Positions 1 to 5,659 of a DNA stretch of 6,084 nt are shown here, piece by piece (the stretch's first letter is position 1; every line of letters begins with the position of its first letter). The notes under the pieces were generated by a model. It saw only the letters and a program-made list of their open reading frames with translations. It searched no databases and was not told the DNA's origin. The position numbers and the translations under genes were made by a program. This DNA is from Porphyrobacter sp. (GTDB lineage: Bacteria > Pseudomonadota > Alphaproteobacteria > Sphingomonadales > Sphingomonadaceae): positions 1 to 6,084 of the forward strand of contig JAGKSZ010000170.1 in assembly GCA_018991295.1 (NCBI GenBank). Direction: 5' to 3'.

Positions 1-659
1 TCATCGACATGATCGTGCCGCGTGGGGGCAAGAGCCTTGTTGCCCGCGTGCAGGCCGATGCGCGGGTGCCCGTGCTGGCGCACCTTGACGGTATCAACCA
101 CACCTACATCCACGCCGCCGCCGCGCCTGCCATGGCCGAGGCGATTGCCATCAACGCCAAGCTGCGCCGCACCGGCATCTGCGGATCGATGGAGACGCTG
201 CTGATCGATGCGGCCTACCCCGCTGCGCCCGCGCTGGTCGCCGCGCTGATCGATGCGGGCTGCGAGGTGCGCGGGGACGGGCGCAGCGCCGCACTGGACC
301 CCCGTGTGATCCCCGCCAGCGATGCCGATTGGGACACCGAATATCTCGACGCGATCCTGTCTGTGGCGGTGGTGGACGGGCTAGAGGCGGCGCTCGCCCA
401 TATTGCCCGCCATTCTTCGGCCCATACCGATGCGATCGTTACGGCGGACAGCGCGGTGGCCGAACGCTTCCTTGCGCAGGTCGACAGCGCGATTGTGATG
501 CACAATGCCTCCTCGCAATTTGCCGACGGGGGGGAATTCGGGCTGGGGGCGGAGATCGGCATTGCGACCGGGCGGCTGCACGCGCGCGGGCCGGTCGCGC
601 TGGAGGGGCTGACGACCTACAAGTGGCAGGTCCGGGGGAGCGGGCAGACCCGCCCCTGA
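1..659 (+). CDS. proA: Glutamate-5-semialdehyde dehydrogenase (gamma-glutamyl phosphate reductase), C-terminal part
   Basis: This gene is cut by the left edge; the open frame is already running at base 3 (I-D-M-I-V-P-R-G-G-K), so the Met codon at 9 is internal and not the start. ProA makes the NADPH-dependent reduction of gamma-glutamyl phosphate to glutamate-5-semialdehyde, the second step of proline synthesis, in the cytosol. Visible family marks are the IVPRGGKSL segment, the catalytic cysteine in TGICGSMETLL (Cys codon at 180-182), the block DGGEFGLGAEIGIATGRLHARGP and the C-terminal signature LEGLTTYKW. About 218 residues remain, roughly the last half of a protein of about 420. No break or missing key residue is seen in the visible part. 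The stop lies 6 nt before nadD, so the two are very probably cotranscribed. In many alphaproteobacteria proB and obgE lie just upstream, outside this window. Confidence 0.97.
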   Translation, partial: IDMIVPRGGKSLVARVQADARVPVLAHLDGINHTYIHAAAAPAMAEAIAINAKLRRTGICGSMETLLIDAAYPAAPALVAALIDAGCEVRGDGRSAALDPRVIPASDADWDTEYLDAILSVAVVDGLEAALAHIARHSSAHTDAIVTADSAVAERFLAQVDSAIVMHNASSQFADGGEFGLGAEIGIATGRLHARGPVALEGLTTYKWQVRGSGQTRP

Positions 660-665
660 TCGGCC

Positions 666-1331
666 ATGACCACCCCCGTCCTCACCGGGCTGCTCGGCGG
701 CAGTTTCAACCCCGCGCATGGCGGGCACCGGCGGATCACGCTGTTCGCGACCGAGGCGCTGGGGCTGGACGAGGTGTGGTGGCTGGTATCGCCCGGCAAT
801 CCGCTGAAGCCGCAGGCGGGGATGGCGCCGCTCAAGGCGCGGCTGCTTTCGGCCCGCAGGCAGGCGCGGCGGGCGCGGATTGTGCCGACCGCGATCGAGC
901 AGAGACTCGGCACCCGTTACACCGTCGACACGCTGGCCAAGCTCGGCCGGCGCTATCCCAAACGGCGCTTCGTGTGGCTGATGGGCAGCGATAATCTCGC
1001 CCAGTTGCACCGCTGGAAGGACGGGGGGATGATCGCAGGGACAAGGCCGATTGCGGTAATTGCCCGCCCCGGCTATGATGCAGCCGCCATGACGAGCCCC
1101 GCCATGGCCTGGCTCAGGCGCTATCGTGTGTCTGCCGCCAGCATTCGGAAACGGGGGCAATGGAGCGCACCGGCCCTGGTGTACCTGCGTTTCGATCCCG
1201 ACCACCGCTCGGCCACGGCAATCCGCCGTGCCGATGCCGGATGGGCCGCAGCTCTGCTCGGTGAGGATCGTGATGCAGTGGTGCGTGATCGGCTGACATT
1301 CCGCACAATCCGGCCTCGGGAGGACGCATGA
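666..1331 (+). CDS. nadD: Nicotinate-nucleotide adenylyltransferase
   Basis: NadD transfers AMP from ATP to nicotinate mononucleotide to give deamido-NAD, the next-to-last step of NAD synthesis, in the cytosol. The 221-residue protein has the nucleotidyltransferase hallmarks. GLLGGSFNPAHGGH at residues 8-21 contains the HxGH signature (His18, His21). TRYTVDTLAKL follows in the middle, then WLMGSDNLAQLHRW. SATAIR at residues 182-187 matches the C-terminal SxTxIR nucleotide-binding motif. Length is normal for the family. The ATG at 666 is the first start in frame and leaves a 6-nt gap after proA. There is no good Shine-Dalgarno sequence directly before it, so translation is probably coupled to proA. 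The stop TGA overlaps an out-of-frame ATG (ATGA, 1328-1331). Confidence 0.97.
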   Translation: MTTPVLTGLLGGSFNPAHGGHRRITLFATEALGLDEVWWLVSPGNPLKPQAGMAPLKARLLSARRQARRARIVPTAIEQRLGTRYTVDTLAKLGRRYPKRRFVWLMGSDNLAQLHRWKDGGMIAGTRPIAVIARPGYDAAAMTSPAMAWLRRYRVSAASIRKRGQWSAPALVYLRFDPDHRSATAIRRADAGWAAALLGEDRDAVVRDRLTFRTIRPREDA

Positions 1332-1403
1332 AGCGCGCCATACGCGTTTCGGCAGCCTTGGGGGCCGGTTTGCGTGATGTGTGCATCCATCGCCCTGAAC
1401 TCT

Positions 1404-1407
1404 GGAG
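1404..1407 (+). promoter_or_regulatory. Shine-Dalgarno sequence of rsfS
   Basis: GGAG lies 8 nt before an in-frame TTG (1416) and 14 nt before the in-frame ATG (1422). It is the only good ribosome binding site in the nadD-rsfS gap, and it argues against the GTG farther upstream at 1374. By spacing alone it favours the TTG; the proteins from the two starts differ by only two residues. Confidence 0.5.
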
Positions 1408-1421
1408 ATACCCGATTGCCG

Positions 1422-1859
1422 ATGTCCGAAGCTCTCGTCGCTTCCCTCCCGCTTGGTGCGGTGCAAGCCGCCGCCACCACCGCCTCATCGCTGGGCAAGC
1501 CTGAGATGGGCGCCGCCGCCCTGCACCAGCTGGTGCTCTCGCAGCTTGATGATGATCAGGCGCAGGAAATCGTCTCGATCCCGCTGGAGGGCAAGAGCTC
1601 GATCGCCGATCACATGGTGATCGCGAGCGGGCGGTCGACCCGTCAGGTGGCCTCGATGGCGCAGAAGCTGGCCGAAAAGATCAAGCAGGCAGGCTTCGGC
1701 CACGCCCGCGTCGAAGGCTTGCCCGCTGCCGACTGGGTGCTGATCGATGCTGGCGATGTGGTGATCCACCTGTTCCGCCCCGAAGTGCGCAGCTTCTACA
1801 ACCTTGAACGCATGTGGAGCTTCGAGGGTTCGGAAGCGTCGATGCTGGGTAGGAATTAG
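1422..1859 (+). CDS. rsfS: Ribosomal silencing factor RsfS
   Basis: RsfS (DUF143/Iojap family) binds ribosomal protein uL14 on the 50S subunit and blocks joining to the 30S subunit, lowering translation when nutrients are short. The core covers roughly residues 32-140 of 145, starting at LHQLVLSQLDDD. It includes GKSSIADHMVIASG and the very typical end DWVLIDAGDVVIHLF followed by RSFYNLERMW. Before the core lie about 30 Ala/Ser/Thr-rich residues that are probably poorly conserved. The start is uncertain. ATG 1422 is used here; TTG 1416 has the better spacing to GGAG at 1404-1407; GTG 1374 is less likely. ATG 1506 would give a bare core of 117 residues but has no clear ribosome binding site. 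The neighbours nadD and rlmH are the classic genomic partners of this gene. Confidence 0.94.
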   Translation: MSEALVASLPLGAVQAAATTASSLGKPEMGAAALHQLVLSQLDDDQAQEIVSIPLEGKSSIADHMVIASGRSTRQVASMAQKLAEKIKQAGFGHARVEGLPAADWVLIDAGDVVIHLFRPEVRSFYNLERMWSFEGSEASMLGRN

Positions 1860-1868
1860 TTTTCTTTT

Positions 1869-1890
1869 CGAGGGTGCCTCCGCGCCCTCG
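1869..1890. repeat. Hairpin 1 in the rsfS-rlmH gap
   Basis: A 9-bp stem (1869-1877 with 1882-1890, one T-G wobble) closes a 4-nt loop CTCC, 9 nt after the rsfS stop. It could form at the end of the rsfS message. It is preceded, not followed, by a T-rich run (1860-1868), so it is not a standard intrinsic terminator on the + strand. On the minus strand the hairpin would be followed by A-rich sequence, which also does not fit a terminator. Confidence 0.6.
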
Positions 1891-1895
1891 TCCTC

Positions 1896-1927
1896 GGTGC
1901 GTTTCCGTCGCTTCGCGACGGAGCACC
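1896..1927. repeat. Hairpin 2 (two-part stem) in the rsfS-rlmH gap
   Basis: An inner perfect 8-bp stem TCCGTCGC / GCGACGGA (1904-1911 with 1915-1922) with loop TTC is extended by an outer 5-bp stem GGTGC / GCACC (1896-1900 with 1923-1927). A 3-nt bulge (GTT, 1901-1903) lies on the 5' side. It is the strongest structure in the gap. No U-run follows, so it looks more like a REP-type palindromic unit or structured leader than a terminator. Confidence 0.65.
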
Positions 1928-1931
1928 TGCG

Positions 1932-1975
1932 GGCGGCCGGTCGGCCTTGCGGTCGCTGTGCGACCGTTTGCCGCC
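1932..1975. repeat. Hairpin 3 (nested stems) in the rsfS-rlmH gap
   Basis: An inner perfect 7-bp stem CGGTCGC / GCGACCG (1950-1956 with 1960-1966, loop TGT) is enclosed by GGCGGC (1932-1937) pairing with GCCGCC (1970-1975). The short palindrome GGCC-GGTC-GGCC (1935-1946) could compete with the outer stem. The inner arm GCGACCG differs by one base from GCGACGG of hairpin 2, so the two may be diverged copies of one palindrome. The structure ends 14 nt before the rlmH ribosome binding site. Confidence 0.55.
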
Positions 1976-1989
1976 AGCTCCGCAAAATT

Positions 1990-1994
1990 GAGGA
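1990..1994 (+). promoter_or_regulatory. Shine-Dalgarno sequence of rlmH
   Basis: GAGGA ends 9 nt before the ATC codon at 2004-2006. This spacing is good for initiation at that ATC, and no usable site is evident before the GTG at 2061. An in-frame stop TGA (1989-1991) overlaps this site, so the rlmH frame cannot begin farther upstream. The start must lie between 1992 and the first conserved residues. Confidence 0.6.
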
Positions 1995-2003
1995 ACTACT
2001 CTC

Positions 2004-2426
2004 ATCCTTCTCCATATCATCGCGCGCGGGAAGATTGGCCGGTCGCCTGAGGGTGATCTGGTGGAGCGTTATGCCAAGCGCATGACCTGGCCGGTCAAGA
2101 TCACCGAATGGCCCGATACCGGCGCGGGCAAGGCCAGCGATCCCCTCACCCCGCACCGCACCGTGCTGCTCGATGAGCGCGGCAAGGCGATGTCGTCCGA
2201 AAGCTTTGCTGCCCTGCTCGGCAAGTGGCGCGATGATGGGTTCCGCGAAACCCGCTTCATGATCGGCGCGGCAGATGGCCATTCGGACGCCGAGAGAGCG
2301 TCGGCTGACCTGCTGCTCGCCTTCGGGCCTGCCACCTGGCCGCATATGCTGGCCCGCGCCATGCTGATGGAACAGCTCTACCGCGCCACCACGATCCTTG
2401 CAGGCCATCCCTATCATCGGGCATGA
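2004..2426 (+). CDS. rlmH: 23S rRNA (pseudouridine1915-N3)-methyltransferase, apparent ATC start
   Basis: RlmH methylates N3 of pseudouridine 1915 in helix 69 of 23S rRNA, using S-adenosylmethionine, on assembled 70S ribosomes. It is a small SPOUT (knotted) methyltransferase acting as a dimer. Marks seen are LLHIIARGKIGRSPE at the N-terminus, VLLDERGK at about 54-61, the SAM-loop glycine motif IGAADGHS at about 87-94, and the C-terminal GHPYHR. The open frame begins after a TGA at 1989-1991 and holds no ATG, GTG or TTG before GTG 2061. The family's first Met aligns with ATC at 2004, which has GAGGA 9 nt upstream. Starting there gives 140 residues, normal for the family. Starting at GTG 2061 gives 121 residues and loses the first beta strand. 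I infer an AUC start or a G-to-C sequence error. The stop region overlaps the ribosome binding site of the next gene. Confidence 0.9.
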   Translation: MLLHIIARGKIGRSPEGDLVERYAKRMTWPVKITEWPDTGAGKASDPLTPHRTVLLDERGKAMSSESFAALLGKWRDDGFRETRFMIGAADGHSDAERASADLLLAFGPATWPHMLARAMLMEQLYRATTILAGHPYHRA

Positions 2427-2433
2427 GGGCCCC

Positions 2434-3663
2434 ATGCAGGCCCGCACGATCCTGACAGTCACTGCCATCGGCGCTGCCGCCGCTGCCGCGCTGGCGTTTG
2501 TCTTGCCCGCATCACAGGCCGCAGCGCCCGCCGTGCTGATGGAGGCGGGCGAGGCCGAGGCCGCGCTTGCCCGTGCCACCCGCGAAAGTCAGGCCGCCGA
2601 TGTCCGCGCCGCGCGCCTCACCGCCGAGGCTGAGGCCGCGACCGAGGCCGCCCAGCGCACCGCGAACGAGGCCGCCGCGCTCGCTGCGCGCATCCAGCAG
2701 GCCGAAGCCGATATCGAGGCCGCCCGCGCCCGCGCCGCCATCGCCAAGGATCAGCGCGCCCGGCTGGCGGCCAAACTCGCCGCCAAGCAGGAGCCGACCG
2801 CCCGCCTTGCCGCCGCGCTGCAAACCGCTGCGCGCCGCCCGCTGGCGTTATCAGCCTTGCAGCCCGGTTCGCTGAAGGATGTGGTCCATGTGCGCGCCGT
2901 GCTGGACAGCGCGGTGCCGCAGATCCGCGCTCGCACCGCCAGCCTTCGCCGCGATCTGGAACGCGGCCGCGCCCTTGAGGCCGAGGCCGCAGCGGCGCTT
3001 GCCGCGCTGCAGACCAGCGAAGGCACGCTGCGCCAGCGCCGCAGCCAGCTTGCCGCGCTCGAACAGCAGCAGCGCCTTGCCTCGCGCACCGCACGCGGCG
3101 CGGCCCTGCGCGAGGCGGAACGTGCACTGGCGCTGGCTGAGGAAGCACGCGATCTCGATGGCCTTGTCGACAAGCTGGGCGAAGTCGCGGCGCTGCGCCG
3201 CGAACTGGAAGCCCTGCCCGGCCCGGTGCTGCGCCCGCAGGACCTTGCCGCCGCGCTCCCGCCCGAACCGGGCCCTGCCGCCGTGCCGAGCGCCCCGCCG
3301 CTTGGCCGTTTCCAGCTGCCTGTGCAGGGCCGAACGCTGATCGGCTTTGGCGCCAGGCGGGAAAGCGGGCTGGCCTCCACCGGCCTCACGCTTGCCCCCG
3401 CCCGGCAGGCGCAGGTGATCGCCCCGGCGCGTGGGCGCGTGGCCTTTGCCGGCGAATATCGCGGCTTCGGGCGAATCGTCATCATCGAACACGCCGGCGG
3501 CTGGACCAGCCTTGTCACCGGCATGGAGCAGGTCGATGTCGCGGTGGGCGACAGCGTGATCGGCGGCAGCCCGCTGGGCCGCGCCAGCGGCGGGGCAAAC
3601 CCGGTGACGATTGAATTGCGGCGCGATGGCAAGCCGGTCAACCCCTTGCAATATCTGCGGTAA
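2434..3663 (+). CDS. EnvC-like murein hydrolase activator (coiled coil plus degenerate LytM/M23 domain)
   Basis: This is an exported protein of 409 residues. Residues 1-29 form a signal peptide (MQARTIL, then an Ala-rich hydrophobic core, likely cleaved after the Ala of ASQA). Residues about 38-270 are Ala/Glu/Arg-rich heptad-like sequence, expected to be a long coiled coil. Residues about 295-405 are a LytM (peptidase M23) fold running from LPVQGRTLIGFGAR to ELRRDGKPVNPLQYL. The zinc ligands of active M23 enzymes are absent: STGLTL stands where H..GVD is usual, SLVTGM where SLYAHM, and PVTIELR where HLHFEIR. It therefore resembles E. coli EnvC and Caulobacter LdpF, which activate N-acetylmuramoyl-L-alanine amidases at division without cutting. 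ATG 2434 follows GAGGG at 2425-2429. TTG 2398 would put 12 polar residues before the signal peptide and is less likely. The neighbour ctpA fits an envelope-remodelling role. Confidence 0.88.
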   Translation: MQARTILTVTAIGAAAAAALAFVLPASQAAAPAVLMEAGEAEAALARATRESQAADVRAARLTAEAEAATEAAQRTANEAAALAARIQQAEADIEAARARAAIAKDQRARLAAKLAAKQEPTARLAAALQTAARRPLALSALQPGSLKDVVHVRAVLDSAVPQIRARTASLRRDLERGRALEAEAAAALAALQTSEGTLRQRRSQLAALEQQQRLASRTARGAALREAERALALAEEARDLDGLVDKLGEVAALRRELEALPGPVLRPQDLAAALPPEPGPAAVPSAPPLGRFQLPVQGRTLIGFGARRESGLASTGLTLAPARQAQVIAPARGRVAFAGEYRGFGRIVIIEHAGGWTSLVTGMEQVDVAVGDSVIGGSPLGRASGGANPVTIELRRDGKPVNPLQYLR

Positions 3664-3776
3664 GGCCCGCATCAGGCGCCCTTGTCGTCCCGAAACTGTC
3701 CCCCGTCGGATCAGGCTGTGCGTGGCTGCGCGTTGATCTGGCGTTCATCCCGGCAAACCTATACATTCGCTTCCCG

Positions 3777-3782
3777 AAGGAG
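3777..3782 (+). promoter_or_regulatory. Shine-Dalgarno sequence of ctpA
   Basis: AAGGAG is a near-perfect ribosome binding site, but it lies 13 nt before ATG 3796, longer than usual. The only closer in-frame candidate is ATT at 3787 (4 nt, too near). It supports a start near 3796 and rejects the far upstream TTG at 3682. Confidence 0.5.
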
Positions 3783-3795
3783 CCCCATTGCGCCC

Positions 3796-5178
3796 ATGAA
3801 ACCCGCCACGAACATCGCCGCCCTGATGCGCAGCGCCGCGCTGGTCACCGCTGTCGCGCTGATCCCTGCCACCACCGCCACCATGGCGCAGGTCGATGGC
3901 CGCGTCGGCCCGGAATTTGCCAAGCTGTTCGCCGTGTTCCAGCGGGTCAAGGCCAGCTATGTCGAGCCGGTCGATGATGAAAAGCTGATCCGGGGCGCGA
4001 TTGACGGGATGCTCGCCAGCCTCGATCCGCACTCCGCCTATCTCGATGGCGGCGATCTCCAGCGGCTGGAGACGATGATTGACGGGCAATATTCGGGCCT
4101 TGGCCTGTCGGTGGTGATGCAGGACGGGGCGGTGAAGGTCGTCTCGCCGTTCCGGGGCAGCCCGGCCGAGGTTGCCGGGATCAAGGCTGGCGATTTCATC
4201 ACGCACCTTGATGGCAAGCTGATCGTCGATACCAAGCTGGATGATGCCGTGGCGCAGATGCGCGGGCCCAAGGGCACCTCGATCCGGCTGACGATCTTCC
4301 GGCAGGGCCGCGATCAGCCGCTCGAAGTGGATGTGACACGCGGCGTAATCACGCTTGAACCGGTCACTTCGGAACTGGCCTCGGGCAATATCGCGGTCAT
4401 CACGGTCAACGAATTCAGCGCCAATGTCGGTGCGAACGTGTTTGCCGAATGGCAGGCGCTCAAGAAGAAGGCTCCGGGCGGGCGCGTCAACGGGCTGGTG
4501 CTCGATCTGCGTAACAATCCGGGCGGGAGCCTCGATGAATCGGTCGCGCTGTCCGATCTGTTCCTGACCGATGGCCGCATCGTCAGCCAGCGCGGCCGGG
4601 CGCGGGGCGAGACGATGCTTTACGATGCCGAGACTGTCTATCGCGGCGACATGGCCGAAGGCGTGCCGATGATCGTGCTGATCAATGCAGGCTCGGCCTC
4701 GGCATCGGAAATTGTTGCAGGCGCGCTGCAGGATCACCGCAGGGCGCTGATCATGGGGGAACGCAGCTTCGGCAAGGGTTCGGTGCAATCGCTGCTGCCG
4801 CTGGGCAAGGATGCCGCGCTCAAGCTGACCACGGCGCGCTATTACACGCCCTCGGGCAAATCGGTGCAGGAAGGCGGGATCAAGCCCGATATCGCCGTGC
4901 CGCAGATTTCCGATCCCGATTATCTGCTGCGCCAGAAATATCAGACCCGCGAAAGCGATCTGCGCGGTCACCTCATCAACGAACTCGGCATCAAGGACGA
5001 GGAGATGGAGGCCGATGCCATCGCCGATCCGCGCTTCCAGCTGACCGCCGCGCAGCTTGAGGCGCAGGGGATCAAGGACTTCCAGCTGAACTACGCGATG
5101 GACACGCTGCGCCGCACCACCAAGAGCACCGTGGCGCTGCGCCCGGTGACGGTGACCCGCGGTTCATCCAAGAAGTAG
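3796..5178 (+). CDS. ctpA: C-terminal processing peptidase, S41A family, with PDZ domain
   Basis: A 460-residue exported serine protease that trims or degrades periplasmic proteins from their C-terminus. In Pseudomonas aeruginosa the CtpA enzyme removes peptidoglycan hydrolases; a similar role here is inference. Residues 1-31 are a signal peptide (likely cut after TMA). A helical N-terminal domain with ASYVEPVDDEKLIRGAIDGM and LDPHSAYLD follows. The PDZ domain spans about residues 100-182 (GLGLSVVM to TRGVI). The protease core has LDLRNNPGGSLDESV, the nucleophile in GSASASEIVAGALQDH (middle Ser, residue 302), and FGKGSVQ with Lys327 and Gln331. The 25-residue Ser-Lys spacing and Lys+4 Gln fit the Ser-Lys-Gln site of CtpB. 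ATG 3796 is chosen because a signal peptide starts there and AAGGAG lies upstream. The 132-nt gap after the EnvC-like gene leaves room for its own promoter. An EnvC-like gene followed by ctpA is a common pairing in Proteobacteria. Confidence 0.95.
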   Translation: MKPATNIAALMRSAALVTAVALIPATTATMAQVDGRVGPEFAKLFAVFQRVKASYVEPVDDEKLIRGAIDGMLASLDPHSAYLDGGDLQRLETMIDGQYSGLGLSVVMQDGAVKVVSPFRGSPAEVAGIKAGDFITHLDGKLIVDTKLDDAVAQMRGPKGTSIRLTIFRQGRDQPLEVDVTRGVITLEPVTSELASGNIAVITVNEFSANVGANVFAEWQALKKKAPGGRVNGLVLDLRNNPGGSLDESVALSDLFLTDGRIVSQRGRARGETMLYDAETVYRGDMAEGVPMIVLINAGSASASEIVAGALQDHRRALIMGERSFGKGSVQSLLPLGKDAALKLTTARYYTPSGKSVQEGGIKPDIAVPQISDPDYLLRQKYQTRESDLRGHLINELGIKDEEMEADAIADPRFQLTAAQLEAQGIKDFQLNYAMDTLRRTTKSTVALRPVTVTRGSSKK

Positions 5179-5187
5179 GGCGCAGGC

Positions 5188-5637
5188 ATGGATAATCTGG
5201 CGAAGGCCCGCACGCTTGCCGTGCTGGTTCCGGCTGCATTGCTGGGCGGGGCCTATGTCTCGCAATATGGATTTGGCCTCTACCCGTGCGAGATGTGCTG
5301 GTGGCAACGCTATCCGCACTTTGCCGCGCTGGCGCTGGGGATTGCGGCCCATGCGATGAAACCTGCGCAGGTGTGGACCGCGCTGGCGGGCCTCGCGATC
5401 CTCACCTCCGGGCTGATCGGCGGGTTTCATGCAGGCGTGGAATATGGCTGGTGGGGGGGCATCACCGCCTGCTCCACCGGGGCCAAGGTCAACGTCCTCG
5501 ATCTCGCCGCCGCGCCGCTGGTGCGCTGCGATGTGGCGCCGTGGACTTTGTGGGGCATCAGCCTTGCGGGGTTCAATTTCCTGATTTCGAGCGTCTCGGG
5601 TGCGGCCATTGTGGCGCTCGCCGCGTATCGGAAGTAA
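5188..5637 (+). CDS. dsbB: Disulfide bond formation protein B (DsbB family)
   Basis: An inner-membrane protein of 149 residues that reoxidises a periplasmic DsbA-type thiol oxidase and passes the electrons to quinone. Four hydrophobic segments are visible at about 10-30, 43-59, 62-82 and 121-146. The first redox pair is in YPCEMCWWQR (Cys34, Cys37), and Arg41 matches the quinone-site arginine that follows CxxC in E. coli DsbB. The second pair is Cys95 (GITACST) and Cys114 (VRCDVAPW) in the periplasmic loop. All four catalytic cysteines are therefore present. The protein is a little shorter than E. coli DsbB, with a shorter second loop. ATG 5188 has AGGG at 5177-5180, 7 nt upstream and overlapping the ctpA stop, so it is probably cotranscribed with ctpA. 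No dsbA lies in the window. Confidence 0.93.
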   Translation: MDNLAKARTLAVLVPAALLGGAYVSQYGFGLYPCEMCWWQRYPHFAALALGIAAHAMKPAQVWTALAGLAILTSGLIGGFHAGVEYGWWGGITACSTGAKVNVLDLAAAPLVRCDVAPWTLWGISLAGFNFLISSVSGAAIVALAAYRK

Positions 5638-5647
5638 GACAGCGACG

Positions 5648-5654
5648 AAGGAGG
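5648..5654 (+). promoter_or_regulatory. Strong Shine-Dalgarno sequence of coq7
   Basis: AAGGAGG is a full-strength ribosome binding site. Two adjacent ATG codons follow. ATG 5660 leaves 5 nt of spacing and ATG 5657 only 2 nt, so 5660 is preferred. This is the strongest ribosome binding site in the window. Confidence 0.6.
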
Positions 5655-5659
5655 CCATG

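Noticed and set aside
1374..1421. Longer rsfS from GTG 1374
   Set aside because: No Shine-Dalgarno sequence lies before it. The added residues do not resemble the family, and the GGAG at 1404-1407 serves a later start.
381..1466. Long minus-strand frames opposite proA/nadD, and similar ones at 1485-2579, 2751-3672, 3745-4971 and 5164-6070
   Set aside because: These are typical antisense open frames in GC-rich DNA. The + strand proteins carry full family motifs, while the antisense products are rich in Arg, Ala, Pro and His with no domain I recognise.
1860..1890. Intrinsic terminator after rsfS
   Set aside because: The hairpin at 1869-1890 is strong, but the T-run precedes it; no U-run follows on either strand.
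1804..2085. 93-codon + strand frame across the rsfS-rlmH gap
   Set aside because: It overlaps the ends of two solid genes in another frame, runs through the hairpins, and its product has low-complexity Arg/Ser composition with no recognisable motif.
2061..2426. Short rlmH starting at GTG 2061 (121 residues)
   Set aside because: It would drop 19 residues that match the conserved N-terminal strand of RlmH, and there is no ribosome binding site before it. The ATC at 2004 with GAGGA upstream fits better.
3733..3765. Possible sigma-70 promoter for ctpA (TTGATC and TATACA)
   Set aside because: The -10-like TATACA (3760-3765) is fair and well placed, but the spacer to TTGATC is 21 nt, too long, and no better -35 is seen. 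A promoter in the 132-nt gap is plausible but not shown.
3682..3795. Longer ctpA from TTG 3682
   Set aside because: The 38 added residues would bury a clear signal peptide that begins at ATG 3796, and AAGGAG lies just before 3796.
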